From Bacteroides caccae (lineage in GTDB: Bacteria > Bacteroidota > Bacteroidia > Bacteroidales > Bacteroidaceae): a DNA stretch of 64,000 bases. Shown in pieces: positions 55,129-64,000 of this stretch; within the stretch, counting starts at the first letter, position 1; every line of letters starts with the position of its first letter. The position numbers and the translations under genes are program-made. The stretch is taken from contig NZ_CP022412.2 in the NCBI RefSeq assembly GCF_002222615.2, positions 2,418,001 through 2,482,000 of the forward strand. The letters run 5' to 3'. The notes beneath the pieces were generated by a model, which saw only the letters and a list, made by a program, of their open reading frames with translations, had not been told where the DNA came from and did no database searches.

Positions 55129-55563
55129 TTAGTTGAGCATGGTTTTACGTTTCAGCCACCAATAGCGGATGAAAAGTATTCCTGTCAGAATCAGCGCAAT
55201 GGACAATCCGGTGTAGAAGACAGAGATAAAACTTTCGGGTAGCAAATGGAAGCTTCGGATCGTAATTCCGAGAGAAATCATGAATATCATGATTATCCAG
55301 CTTTTTACATCGAAGAAAGAGAAAGGACAGTTGCGGGTTTCTTTCTTCTGTTCAATCCGGCGGGTATGCTTGTAGTAGAGTCTTTTAAAAATCAGTACGA
55401 AGAATAACAGGAAAACGATAGTGGCTTCCCCTATCTTAAACATCCAGTCGTGTGAGTTGTTCATCCAGGTGACGATTCCTATCCGCAGGATGTTTCCGCC
55501 CGCAATAATCCAGACGGTGCCGGCTATGATTAGTAAGATTTGTCTGTTAACTCCGTACTTCAT
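55129..55563 (-). CDS. Unknown four-helix membrane protein
   Basis: 144 residues with four hydrophobic segments (about 8-28, 42-62, 88-106, 116-136) and a positively charged stretch in the second loop (RRIEQKKETRN). No family recognised. It lies 50 bases before the MFS gene stop on the same strand and may share a transcript with it. No catalytic or binding motif seen. Confidence 0.7.
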   Translation of the reverse strand: MKYGVNRQILLIIAGTVWIIAGGNILRIGIVTWMNNSHDWMFKIGEATIVFLLFFVLIFKRLYYKHTRRIEQKKETRNCPFSFFDVKSWIIMIFMISLGITIRSFHLLPESFISVFYTGLSIALILTGILFIRYWWLKRKTMLN

Positions 55564-55612
55564 AGTTTACTGATTTTTTGTATTAAACGGTTTTACCATC
55601 CATTTTGTTGAC

Positions 55613-56788
55613 TCACTTCTTAAAGAAAATCGTAATTAATAGAGAAATACCGGTTAAAAGGACTCCGATACCGATAACGCCGTGCCAGCCATACAGTTGC
55701 CAGAAACTTCCGGCAAGGAATGTTCCCATGGAGCCACCGATGAAGTAGGTAGTCATGAAAATTGTATTGATACGGTTCGAAGCGCGGGGATTCAGTTCGA
55801 AGATACTCGTCTGGTTACTGAGTTGGATGCATTGCATCCCTATATCAATCATGATAATGCCGGCGATGATTCCGGCGTAAGTGTTTTCTCCGACGAAGAA
55901 CAATAACCAGGACAAAAGAATCAATCCGCAGCCGATGAAGTTGAAGCGGCGAACGCCTACCCGTTTTACATATCTTCCCACAAAAGAAGCTGTTAATGCT
56001 CCGGCTACTCCGCAAAGTCCCAGCATACCAATCACGTCGCTATTGGCGAAGAATGGAGCTTGTCCCATTTTGAAAGCGAGGCAGGACCACATGGCGAGGA
56101 GCGAACCGAAGTTCAGGGCGGCCCGGATAGAGTAGATGCGTAGTTGCGGAAACTCTTTCACCAAAGCCAGCAGGGATTTCATCAGGTCGCTGTACTTTCC
56201 CCGGAAGTTGGTCTGAATGTTGGGAAGAACTTTCAGTACGACAACCGCACAGACAAACATCATACCTGCGGCAATATAATACATCTCCCGCCACCCGAAC
56301 AGTTCACCGACGAATCCGCTGACGACGCGTGAAGCCAAGATGCCGGTCAGTAATCCCGATAAAACGATTCCTACATTTCTGCCTTTATGCTCCGGACGTG
56401 AAAACTGGGCGGCCATGGGAATGAATATCTGTGGAATCATAGAACAGGCCCCCGTAAGGAATGAGGCAACAAGTATCACATGGATATTATGCGCCAGGGC
56501 AATCGTCAATAGTGAGAATATAAGGACGAGGAAGTTGGCAAGGATAATCTTCTTGCGTTGGTATAAATCACCCAAGGGAGTGATAAACAATAGTCCGGCC
56601 GCATAACCTATCTGCGTGACCATGGCAATCAGGTTAGTTCGGAACTCTGATATGCCAAGTTCATGGCGTATCATATTTAGCAGAGGTTGGACGTAATAGA
56701 TATTGGCTACCGAAATACCCGCCACAATAGCAAGTGTCCAGAGGATAGACGCCGGTAGTCCTCCGTTTTCTTTTAATGGCTGTTTCAT
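55613..56788 (-). CDS. Major facilitator superfamily transporter
   Basis: 391 residues from the ATG at 56788 (KQPLKENGGLPASILWTLAI), 12 helices. The MFS loop signature GDLYQRKKIILANFLVLIFS is present after helix 2. Most similar in style to YnfM/Bcr-like drug exporters (IYYVQPLLNMIRHELGIS). Substrate unknown. A longer frame at 56854 adds 22 residues that overlap the pbpC end, so the shorter start is chosen. Confidence 0.87.
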   Translation of the reverse strand: MKQPLKENGGLPASILWTLAIVAGISVANIYYVQPLLNMIRHELGISEFRTNLIAMVTQIGYAAGLLFITPLGDLYQRKKIILANFLVLIFSLLTIALAHNIHVILVASFLTGACSMIPQIFIPMAAQFSRPEHKGRNVGIVLSGLLTGILASRVVSGFVGELFGWREMYYIAAGMMFVCAVVVLKVLPNIQTNFRGKYSDLMKSLLALVKEFPQLRIYSIRAALNFGSLLAMWSCLAFKMGQAPFFANSDVIGMLGLCGVAGALTASFVGRYVKRVGVRRFNFIGCGLILLSWLLFFVGENTYAGIIAGIIMIDIGMQCIQLSNQTSIFELNPRASNRINTIFMTTYFIGGSMGTFLAGSFWQLYGWHGVIGIGVLLTGISLLITIFFKK

Positions 56789-56813
56789 GCCGCAAAGATA
56801 ATAAATAAGCTGT

Positions 56814-59189
56814 TTATTCGACGAAGAAAGTAGTAGAAACTGTATTGCCCTCATCGTCTACTGCTGTCAGTGAATGTTTACCGGGAGTAGGTTGCAGGGA
56901 AATCTTGTGGAAGTCCTGCGTTTGCGTCTGATAAGTTTCATCGAGGTGCCAGAAGATCGTTGCGTCAGGATTGCTATGAGCCAGTTCCACCGTTATAAAA
57001 CCTTTACTGCCATCCATTTGTCGGGGCAGTTTGATACGGGCGTTCATCGGAGGATAAATAAATTGCATTGCTTGGAAGGTGTCTTCCCCACAGCCGGGTT
57101 TGAAAGGCGGAAGCGACTTGTATTCCGGGTGATGTTGTTTGTAATACCATTCCCATACGGGTGGCAGGACAAACCAGGATTTCTGAATAGTAGGCTCTGT
57201 ATTTGCACAGTTTTCATAAATACGCCGGCTTTCATCGGCGGATAGTGTGACAAGGTGATGATAAGGGCAAGCTTCTGTCCGCAGTCCGGCGGGCAGAACT
57301 AGCAATGTATCTATATCTTCACAAAATCTTCCTTTCAAGTGGCCGGACTGGTGGCATACTTCTGCATCAATGAAAACTCCTGTCGGGCGTTCGAACCATG
57401 ACGATGAAGGGAGATAATTGAATATGTCGAATAACACGGGACCTGCTGTTTGTGCGCCGACTAATCCGGGCTTTCCCTCTCCGGTTGCATTTCCTACCCA
57501 TACGCCGACTGCATAACGTGGAGTTACACCCACTGCCCAGGCGTCACGGAATCCATAGCTTGTTCCGGTTTTCCATGCAACCGGCTGCATGGAAGGGATA
57601 GCTTTCCAGTCAATTTCTTCGGGGCGGTTGACTTCTTTCAAAGCGTTGAATGTCTGCCACACGGCACCTTTATCCCAGATACTTTTATGCTGTACGGCCC
57701 TGTTTTTAGTATCTTCTTCTACTATCATTCTCGCTTCCGCTTCTTTGGAGGAAACGGGAGTTTCTGAATCCGAATGTCCGGTGACAAGGCTTCGCCCCAT
57801 TTGCGCATAGGCGTTCGTCACGTCCCATAACGTAGCTTCCGCTCCTCCTAAAATCAATGATAACCCATAATGGGAGGATGGGCGACTGATCGTTTTGAAT
57901 CCTATTTGTTGCAGGAAGTTGTGGAACTTGGGTACTCCGTATCTTTGCAGCATGGTCACTGCCGGGATATTCAATGAGCGTGCTAATGCTTCTGAAGCGG
58001 GTACGGCTCCTTCATATTGCATACTGAAGTTCTGTGGAGTATACCCGTTGATGTTGACAGGCACATCCGGCAATAGCATATCGGGCAACATACTTCCTTC
58101 CTGCAACATGGCATAATATAAGAAAGGTTTCAATATACTGCCAGTGCTTCTGGGAGCCTGGATCACATCTACCTGATTTCCTCCTTGTTTCCGGTCGAAA
58201 TGTACATTCCCGCAGTAAGCCACTACTTGACTGGAAGGAATGTCAATCACAAGAATAGCCAGGTTGCGAATATCACTCCGATTGAATTCATTGCTCCAGC
58301 GTTCGGCCAAATCCTCTATATGAGTCTGCATTCCTTTGTCGATAGTCGTGCGGGAATACCGGCCGTTTCTTTCCTGATAGAATCGGCTGACCAGATGCGG
58401 CGCTATTTGAGGTAAGGGATGAGGTTCGTCAGGCAGCGGTTCGCTGACAGCCAGTTCATAGGTCGATGAGTCGATAATCTCTTTATCAAGAAGTTGTTTC
58501 AGGAGACGGTTTCGTTTGGCAAGTAGTGTTTTTCGTCCTTTCGACAAATGAATGATGGCGGGGGCATTGGGCAGGACGGCGAGCATGGCGGATTCTGCCC
58601 ATGATAAATCCTCGGTGGAGTGACCGAAATAACGCCAGGATGCTGCATCCAATCCTACTACATTTCCTCCGAAAGGTGCGTGTGATACATACATCGACAG
58701 GATTTCTTCTTTTGAAGCACGAAACTCCAACCGGGTGGCAAGAATCATTTCAATCACTTTCTCTCCGAAAGTTCGTGACTCATGGCGGGCCAGGCGGATC
58801 GTCTGCATTGTGAGGGTACTGCCTCCGCTGACGATACGTTTGTTTTTTAGATTCTGATAAGTAGCTCTCCCTATGGATAACGGGTCTACTCCCCAATGAT
58901 AATAGAAATTCTTGTCTTCGAAAGTAATGAGGCATTGCCTGATTTTCTCGGGTGTCGTCTTTCGTGGAGGAAATCTCCATTGACCGTCGGAAGCGATACG
59001 TGCTCCTAATAACTCTCCATTTCTGTCTGTCACAACGGTAGAGTAGGGAACATGAAACAGTTGCCGGGGAAGACAAAAGATATATCCTATCACTAAAAGA
59101 GTAATAATGCCGAGCAATACTCTTTTAATGACGGATAAATGTTTGAAGAAATTCAATATCTTGTCTCCCATGAACCGAGTTTGTTCCAT
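56814..59189 (-). CDS. pbpC: Penicillin-binding protein 1C
   Basis: 791 residues. Membrane helix (about 20-40), glycosyltransferase domain (RQCLITFEDKNFYYHWGVDP with the catalytic Glu, GGSTLTMQTIRLARH, PFGGNVVGLDAASWRYFG), transpeptidase domain with serine motif APRSTGSILKPFLYYAM (SxxK) and WKTGTSYGFRDAWAVG (KTG), and the BiPBP C-terminal domain with conserved cysteines. It joins and cross-links peptidoglycan. It lies 14 bases downstream of the alpha-2-macroglobulin gene, an arrangement conserved in many Gram-negatives. Confidence 0.94.
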   Translation of the reverse strand: MEQTRFMGDKILNFFKHLSVIKRVLLGIITLLVIGYIFCLPRQLFHVPYSTVVTDRNGELLGARIASDGQWRFPPRKTTPEKIRQCLITFEDKNFYYHWGVDPLSIGRATYQNLKNKRIVSGGSTLTMQTIRLARHESRTFGEKVIEMILATRLEFRASKEEILSMYVSHAPFGGNVVGLDAASWRYFGHSTEDLSWAESAMLAVLPNAPAIIHLSKGRKTLLAKRNRLLKQLLDKEIIDSSTYELAVSEPLPDEPHPLPQIAPHLVSRFYQERNGRYSRTTIDKGMQTHIEDLAERWSNEFNRSDIRNLAILVIDIPSSQVVAYCGNVHFDRKQGGNQVDVIQAPRSTGSILKPFLYYAMLQEGSMLPDMLLPDVPVNINGYTPQNFSMQYEGAVPASEALARSLNIPAVTMLQRYGVPKFHNFLQQIGFKTISRPSSHYGLSLILGGAEATLWDVTNAYAQMGRSLVTGHSDSETPVSSKEAEARMIVEEDTKNRAVQHKSIWDKGAVWQTFNALKEVNRPEEIDWKAIPSMQPVAWKTGTSYGFRDAWAVGVTPRYAVGVWVGNATGEGKPGLVGAQTAGPVLFDIFNYLPSSSWFERPTGVFIDAEVCHQSGHLKGRFCEDIDTLLVLPAGLRTEACPYHHLVTLSADESRRIYENCANTEPTIQKSWFVLPPVWEWYYKQHHPEYKSLPPFKPGCGEDTFQAMQFIYPPMNARIKLPRQMDGSKGFITVELAHSNPDATIFWHLDETYQTQTQDFHKISLQPTPGKHSLTAVDDEGNTVSTTFFVE

Positions 59190-59203
59190 GCACAGAATCT
59201 ACA

Positions 59204-62200
59204 TTAGCGGCTGACTGTGGTTCTTCCCGCTTTGCTTCGTGCCTGTACATTGACGTCATACATCGCTTCACACTGAACAGCCGGAAGGATAAAGTTACCC
59301 GCATAGGTAGCTTGCAGCCTGATTGTAAATATCTTCGTTTCGCCCCGGCGCAGATTGAAATAAGTCAATACACGATCGTCGCGGATATCCTGATAAGTAT
59401 ATTGGCCGCTCACATTACCGGACGAGTCGGTTGTCTCTTGTGGCTCTGCTTCGGGAACCGTCATTCTCTCGTTATACACTTCCCAGCCGGACGGGATGAT
59501 GTGAGTCAATGCCAAGTTGGTGTAATCGGTGGTCCCGCTTGTGTTGGATATCGAAGCAATAGCCGTGAAGTCCGTTCCCTGCCGGATATCGTTGACAGAC
59601 ATCGGTTTACCATCCATACTTGCATACCTGATATCCATACGAAGATTGTCGGAAATAGCCGGCAACGTATCATTCAACAACTGTGTACGTGTAATAAGGT
59701 CTACGCTTAGTGCTCCCTTGCCTTGATTCTTTACGGCAACCGTTCCTGATTTGGGAGAAGTGGAAATCTCTTTCTCGAAGACGGCTTTGGCCGATTTTAC
59801 GGCAGGCTGTTGTTTGCCGTTCCATGTCCAGGTGAAGTCTAACGAGCCGGACAACTTCTCCGCCAGACGTCCCATTGCCATAAGGGCGAAAGCGGTGGAC
59901 TGTGTACTGAACCAGTTCTCTTGTGACAGATTCTTTGAAACGACTTTCGCTTGCTGTAAAGCATCCCGTTCCCGGTTCATCAGAAGTAATGTTTCCAAGA
60001 TCATCGCTTCATCCCGGTCGGACGAACCGTAAATCTGATTCATGGAAGAGTAGGGGATGACTGTTGTCTCTGCATTGTACACTAGTTCTTCGGCAGGCTT
60101 CATCTTGCCCGTCAGTGCGTAGGCAGCTGCCAGTCTCCATTTAGCTTGGATAGATAATCCCGGTTGTTCTTTCATCCGGTTCATGGCGCCATATTCTGGT
60201 GCACCGGCCAGAGCCAGGGTATAGAGGCGGAAAGCCTGTTGCAGTTCTGACTGCCATTGTTGCCAGTTGTTTGCCTCTTGAGGCATACGCCAATTTTGTG
60301 CGGCAGCACGTTGGAAGCGTTTCCACTTGTTCAATACATTTGCATGGACGGCATAGCCTTTCTCCTGCGCCAGTGTTAAGAACATTCCTGTGTAAGAACT
60401 GATCCATTCGTCAGCAACGGCATTTCCCGGCCAGTAGACAAATCCTCCGTTGGGGAGTTGGCGGGCGTAAATCTGACGGATCGCTTCTTGTACATTTGCT
60501 TTTATCTTCTCTGCCTCCCGGGTATCTATTGTTTTGAATTGAGCGATAAACAGGAGTGGCAGTGCTTTTGAAGTCAACTGTTCCGTGCAGTGGTGTTGAT
60601 AGTTATATAAGAAGTCGAACCGACGGCTGATGTCTACTGATGGAATGCGCGATACTTCCAGTTTTATCTGGTTGTTTGCAGACAAACTTCCTAACTGATA
60701 GGATAATTCTTTGTTCTGTCCCGTTTCTATCCATTCGCTGCTGCGTAATGTAACTATCGGATTCGGATTCCGTACTTCTATTTCAATGGTTTCTTTGGTT
60801 TGTTGTCCGCCACCGCTTGCCGTCAGTTTGATGGTTGCCTTTCCGGTTTTGTTGCCGGTCTTTAAAGTAAAGAACACAAGTTGGTCGCCGGGCCGGTTGA
60901 AGGTGAGCGACTGTTGATGGGAACCTTCTATCTGAACTCCACCACCGGACGCCTGAAGCGATACGGTCACATTCTTCACTTGTTTTTCCATAGCGAAGAC
61001 ATTGACCGGAACAGTGATTTCTTCCTGAATACTAAGTACGCGCGGCAAAGTGGAGAGTAACATTAATGGTGTCCGTACAAATGCAGTCTTTTCTGCATTC
61101 CCGTAAGCTCCGTCCTGTCCTGCCACTACCATGGCACGTACCGAACCCACATACATCGGAAGTTTCAATGTATGCGTCTGCTGCCTGCCCTTTTCCAAAT
61201 AGAATGGCCCTATAAACTTCACTACGGGTTTGAACCGGTTCGCTTTTGCGTCGGCCGGTTTGAGCGTTGCATCTCCACCAACGCTGAAAAGTGAACTGTA
61301 AGCTCCGGCAGAAGCTCCCAATACATTGTCGTACATATCCCAAGTGCGGATACCGAGTGCCTCGCGTGAATAGAATTCATTCCAGGGATCAGGTGTCTTG
61401 AAATTGGTTAGATCCAATAATCCGTCATCAACAATAGCTAATGTGTAAGTCATCGGCTTCCCACTTTTTTCGCTGACTGTGACGTTGAAGTCTGTCTCCG
61501 GTCGCAATACTTCCGGCATCTGTATCTGAGGTTGCAGAACAGTCTGGCGGTTGGTGACAAATACCGGAGCAATGCCATACATACGGATCGGTAAATCATT
61601 TATTGTCTGTGCATGAGGTTGTAGCAGACTGATATGCAGATATACGTTCGGAGCCATTTCCGGAGTAATCTCAAATGTATATTTCGTGTCTCCCTCGTTG
61701 GTTACCTCTATCCATTCCCGGTGTAATACGGACGAACCGTTTTCTATGGATACCAACGCACGCCCTCCGGCAGCCGCAGGAATAATTGCCGTAGCTGTTT
61801 CTCCTATCTCGTAAGATTCTTTATCCAGCGAGAAAGTAAGCATCTTGATACCGCTGGGATCGGTCTTGTTCGAACGTCCCCGTGATTCCGGCCAGTCTAC
61901 ATAGATGGTTCCTCCGGTGGCGTGGCCACTATCTTTGTCTTTTACATATACGAGATAGCGTCCCCAAGACGGATAATCGACACGGAATTTAAATGTTGTT
62001 TTTCCTCCGCTGGTCTGCAATTTACCACTGGCTACGGGGGTAATGGAACTATTGTTGATGTAAGTGCCGAAAGACTCGTCGCTGTTTTCCCACCACCAGC
62101 TCCAACTGATGCGGTATATCTTATATTCCAGGTTGGAACGGTTCACCGGCTGTCCTTGCGAATTAACGGTCACGACATCAAAGACGTGGTCTTTATCCGT

Positions 62201-64000
62201 TTCGATATATTTTCCTTTCGGTTGATTCAGATTGATTCCTACGTAAGATACAAATGGGGAGAACGGAATGCTTTGTGTATAGATGCTGGCGTCTCCTCCC
62301 GGTTCGAATACCCGGGTGGTGAAGGTCGCATTCAGCATACCCGGTGCATTTGTTGCTGCCGGAACTTTCAACGTGACTCCTGCTTTTCCTTCCGCATTAA
62401 GTATGCCATCGAACACATCCGTTTTAATGGTTGTGAAATCCGTAGCAGGATCGTTGAATATATATTGTCCGTAGTTCTTGAATTGCGTGTTTACTTTGGA
62501 CAAAGACATTTCCACTTTAGCTTTCAATTTGGAGGCAGTGGCTCCCGTCAGCCACGCAGAAGCGAGCGGAACAGTGACATTTTTGTCTGTTGATTGAAGA
62601 ATCTTCGGTAGCGTCAGATTGATTTTCAGTCGGTTGGGCTTTATCGTTTCAATACGCAGGCCTTTGTGGAAAGTAGTTCCTCCTACCTTTATATATGCAT
62701 TCCAAAGACCGGTCGGGTCACCGGCTTGCGTAGGAACATCAAACGTGTAGAATCCGTTCATACCTTGTGTGGAAATCATTTTGGTATAGAACTGCCCTTT
62801 CGGATTATAGATTTCGAGTGCTACGGGATGTTTGTCCGGTATCCTCTTTTCCCGGTCTTCCAATATGAAGGAGATGTGTAGTGTATCTCCCGGTCGCCAT
62901 ACACCTCTTTCACCATAGATGAATCCTTTCAGTCCTTTCTGAATCTCTTTTCCTCCTACATCGAACCGGCTGACAGACTGTTCTTCACCGTCTACTACGC
63001 GAACATAAGCCTTTTGTTTCTCCGCTTCTGCCACAACGATGAAGGGTGTTCCTTTTGAGCTGATTTCAACAAAACCCTCTCCATTCGTTTCCCCTTTTCC
63101 TATGGGTTGCAATTGGAAGTTGTAAACCGTTACCTGTGCTTTTCCTACCGGATTTGTATCCAATATGTTACTTACGGCAATCCATAGTTTATTCAGAGAA
63201 TTACGTTTCACGATCATTCCCCGATTAGAGGCAAAAACGTTGCAGGCGGCAGCCCGATCCGAATTCATATAATAGGAAGGGTGACAGGGATTATCCCGTT
63301 CTTTCCATCGGTATACACTCCAGTCCATTGTTCCGCCGTTATAGTAATAATAGGCTTCGGGCGTATCCCAAACCGCTTCATCCGCTTCGGACAAGGCACT
63401 TCCGCTTACTTTCATCAAACCGTCCGGCGTATTATTGTCAGCGAACTTAATCTCCTGATTGTCGACTCCGCCGCATGGATAAGCAGAGTATTCCTGGCGG
63501 AAAGAGAGTATCACCCGGTAAATGGCTCCCGGTTCCTGACGAATCAATCCGGCAAGGTCTATCGAATAGTTTTCCCAGTTATGAATATCTTTTGAGGTAT
63601 CTTTGCCCAGCCATAATGTTTTCTTGTATACCAACCGTCCCGAACGGCGTAATTCATTAGCAGAAGCTAGCGAATTGGTTTGCATAAACATCAGCACATT
63701 ATTTTCAAAGATACGAATCACGCTTAAGTCCACAGCATACAGGTTTACAGCCCGGAATGGGATAATCAGGCTTTTTGAATCGGGCAGGATAGCGGCGGTT
63801 GTCAACATCTCTACCTGCGGTTTCAGATTTATTTCGCTGAATGAGATCGAATGTGAAGTTCCCAACGTTTTGCCCTGACTACTTTTTACTCCTTCATGGA
63901 TGTTGAGCGTCAATTTGCTTAGCTGGTTTGCTTCGAAGTAGATGAATACCCTGTTTTCTTTGATCTGGAAAACGGAAGAAGAAAGCTCCGGAATCTCAAT
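59204..64000 (-). CDS. Bacterial alpha-2-macroglobulin (5' end beyond window)
   Basis: At least 1,599 residues are in frame and open to the edge; the start lies right of 64000 and the TTG at 63913 is internal. MG-type domains follow one another (KGFIYGERGVWRPGDTLHIS, TAIIPAAAGGRALVSIENGS), then the thioester site YQHHCTEQLTSKALPL (CTEQ at 60578-60589) and a terpenoid-like toroid domain (LPNGGFVYWPGNAVADEWIS). The Cys-x-Glu-Gln bait system traps proteases in the periplasm. With pbpC it protects or repairs the envelope, as inferred from this pairing in other bacteria. Confidence 0.92.
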   Translation of the reverse strand: MEIPELSSSVFQIKENRVFIYFEANQLSKLTLNIHEGVKSSQGKTLGTSHSISFSEINLKPQVEMLTTAAILPDSKSLIIPFRAVNLYAVDLSVIRIFENNVLMFMQTNSLASANELRRSGRLVYKKTLWLGKDTSKDIHNWENYSIDLAGLIRQEPGAIYRVILSFRQEYSAYPCGGVDNQEIKFADNNTPDGLMKVSGSALSEADEAVWDTPEAYYYYNGGTMDWSVYRWKERDNPCHPSYYMNSDRAAACNVFASNRGMIVKRNSLNKLWIAVSNILDTNPVGKAQVTVYNFQLQPIGKGETNGEGFVEISSKGTPFIVVAEAEKQKAYVRVVDGEEQSVSRFDVGGKEIQKGLKGFIYGERGVWRPGDTLHISFILEDREKRIPDKHPVALEIYNPKGQFYTKMISTQGMNGFYTFDVPTQAGDPTGLWNAYIKVGGTTFHKGLRIETIKPNRLKINLTLPKILQSTDKNVTVPLASAWLTGATASKLKAKVEMSLSKVNTQFKNYGQYIFNDPATDFTTIKTDVFDGILNAEGKAGVTLKVPAATNAPGMLNATFTTRVFEPGGDASIYTQSIPFSPFVSYVGINLNQPKGKYIETDKDHVFDVVTVNSQGQPVNRSNLEYKIYRISWSWWWENSDESFGTYINNSSITPVASGKLQTSGGKTTFKFRVDYPSWGRYLVYVKDKDSGHATGGTIYVDWPESRGRSNKTDPSGIKMLTFSLDKESYEIGETATAIIPAAAGGRALVSIENGSSVLHREWIEVTNEGDTKYTFEITPEMAPNVYLHISLLQPHAQTINDLPIRMYGIAPVFVTNRQTVLQPQIQMPEVLRPETDFNVTVSEKSGKPMTYTLAIVDDGLLDLTNFKTPDPWNEFYSREALGIRTWDMYDNVLGASAGAYSSLFSVGGDATLKPADAKANRFKPVVKFIGPFYLEKGRQQTHTLKLPMYVGSVRAMVVAGQDGAYGNAEKTAFVRTPLMLLSTLPRVLSIQEEITVPVNVFAMEKQVKNVTVSLQASGGGVQIEGSHQQSLTFNRPGDQLVFFTLKTGNKTGKATIKLTASGGGQQTKETIEIEVRNPNPIVTLRSSEWIETGQNKELSYQLGSLSANNQIKLEVSRIPSVDISRRFDFLYNYQHHCTEQLTSKALPLLFIAQFKTIDTREAEKIKANVQEAIRQIYARQLPNGGFVYWPGNAVADEWISSYTGMFLTLAQEKGYAVHANVLNKWKRFQRAAAQNWRMPQEANNWQQWQSELQQAFRLYTLALAGAPEYGAMNRMKEQPGLSIQAKWRLAAAYALTGKMKPAEELVYNAETTVIPYSSMNQIYGSSDRDEAMILETLLLMNRERDALQQAKVVSKNLSQENWFSTQSTAFALMAMGRLAEKLSGSLDFTWTWNGKQQPAVKSAKAVFEKEISTSPKSGTVAVKNQGKGALSVDLITRTQLLNDTLPAISDNLRMDIRYASMDGKPMSVNDIRQGTDFTAIASISNTSGTTDYTNLALTHIIPSGWEVYNERMTVPEAEPQETTDSSGNVSGQYTYQDIRDDRVLTYFNLRRGETKIFTIRLQATYAGNFILPAVQCEAMYDVNVQARSKAGRTTVSR

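Noticed and set aside
61922..62593. A 223-residue plus-strand frame inside the alpha-2-macroglobulin gene
   Set aside because: Shadow of the long minus-strand gene; cysteine and arginine-rich with no motif.

Overview
The window reads as a chromosome segment of a gut Bacteroides (Bacteroidota). The signs are: promoters of the Bacteroides form TTTG-N19/20-TAnnTTTG in front of many genes, a hybrid two-component sensor propeller, a NigD-like lipoprotein, TPR-AraC regulators, DUF4251 and DUF3853 proteins, and anaerobic metabolism built on pyruvate formate-lyase, menaquinone and an [FeFe] hydrogenase. No tool was run; calls rest on reading motifs and family resemblance by eye.

Layout. 1-6420: the 5' part of a sensor propeller (cut by the window edge), then a decayed zone with a ROK-gene remnant, a scrambled ISAon1-like insertion sequence, a TetR regulator, the rRNA methyltransferase RlmF and an internally deleted histidine kinase. 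6503-8738: a TPR-AraC regulator and a DUF488 protein. 8823-15860: a compact menaquinone operon (HAD-hotdog fusion, menF, menD, menB, menC, menE). 15861-23127: a sigma-factor remnant, divergent dps/oxyR, a DMT transporter, aquaporin, a NigD-like lipoprotein, an ECF sigma factor with a membrane-anchored anti-sigma/beta-barrel protein, and an acetylxylan-esterase remnant. 23120-26093: pflA and pflB. 26331-37129: tRNA-Ser(UGA) carrying an approximately 10.7 kb mobilizable island (NERD-helicase, structured intergenic region, MobV relaxase with candidate oriT, primase, iteron-like repeats, RecA-fold ATPase, DUF3853, an unknown gene paired with a DUF1016/PD-(D/E)XK protein, tyrosine integrase). 37327-41684: tRNA-Ser(GGA) and a three-gene NAD-linked [FeFe] hydrogenase operon. 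41848-64000: a heparinase-like pseudogene, NlpE-like lipoprotein, CorC/HlyC protein, M48 protease, TonB-dependent receptor, esterase, an S41-type protein that seems to lack its catalytic dyad, mnmA, a LuxR regulator, DUF4251, NhaC antiporter, MFS transporter, and the pbpC/alpha-2-macroglobulin pair that runs off the right edge.

How the parts fit. PflAB makes acetyl-CoA and formate, the hydrogenase disposes of reducing equivalents, and the men operon supplies menaquinone for anaerobic respiration. Dps and OxyR handle oxygen stress. The island is cargo plus transfer functions; its most A+T-rich gene, a NERD nuclease-helicase at the attL end, is the best defence candidate. A second theme is decay: five glycan-use or regulatory genes survive only as remnants, mostly between intact core blocks.

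The observations I rate highest are the NERD-helicase next to a multi-helix intergenic element (candidate RNA), the S41 protein with both dyad positions replaced, the HAD-thioesterase fusion heading the men operon, and the oriT and iteron architecture of the island.
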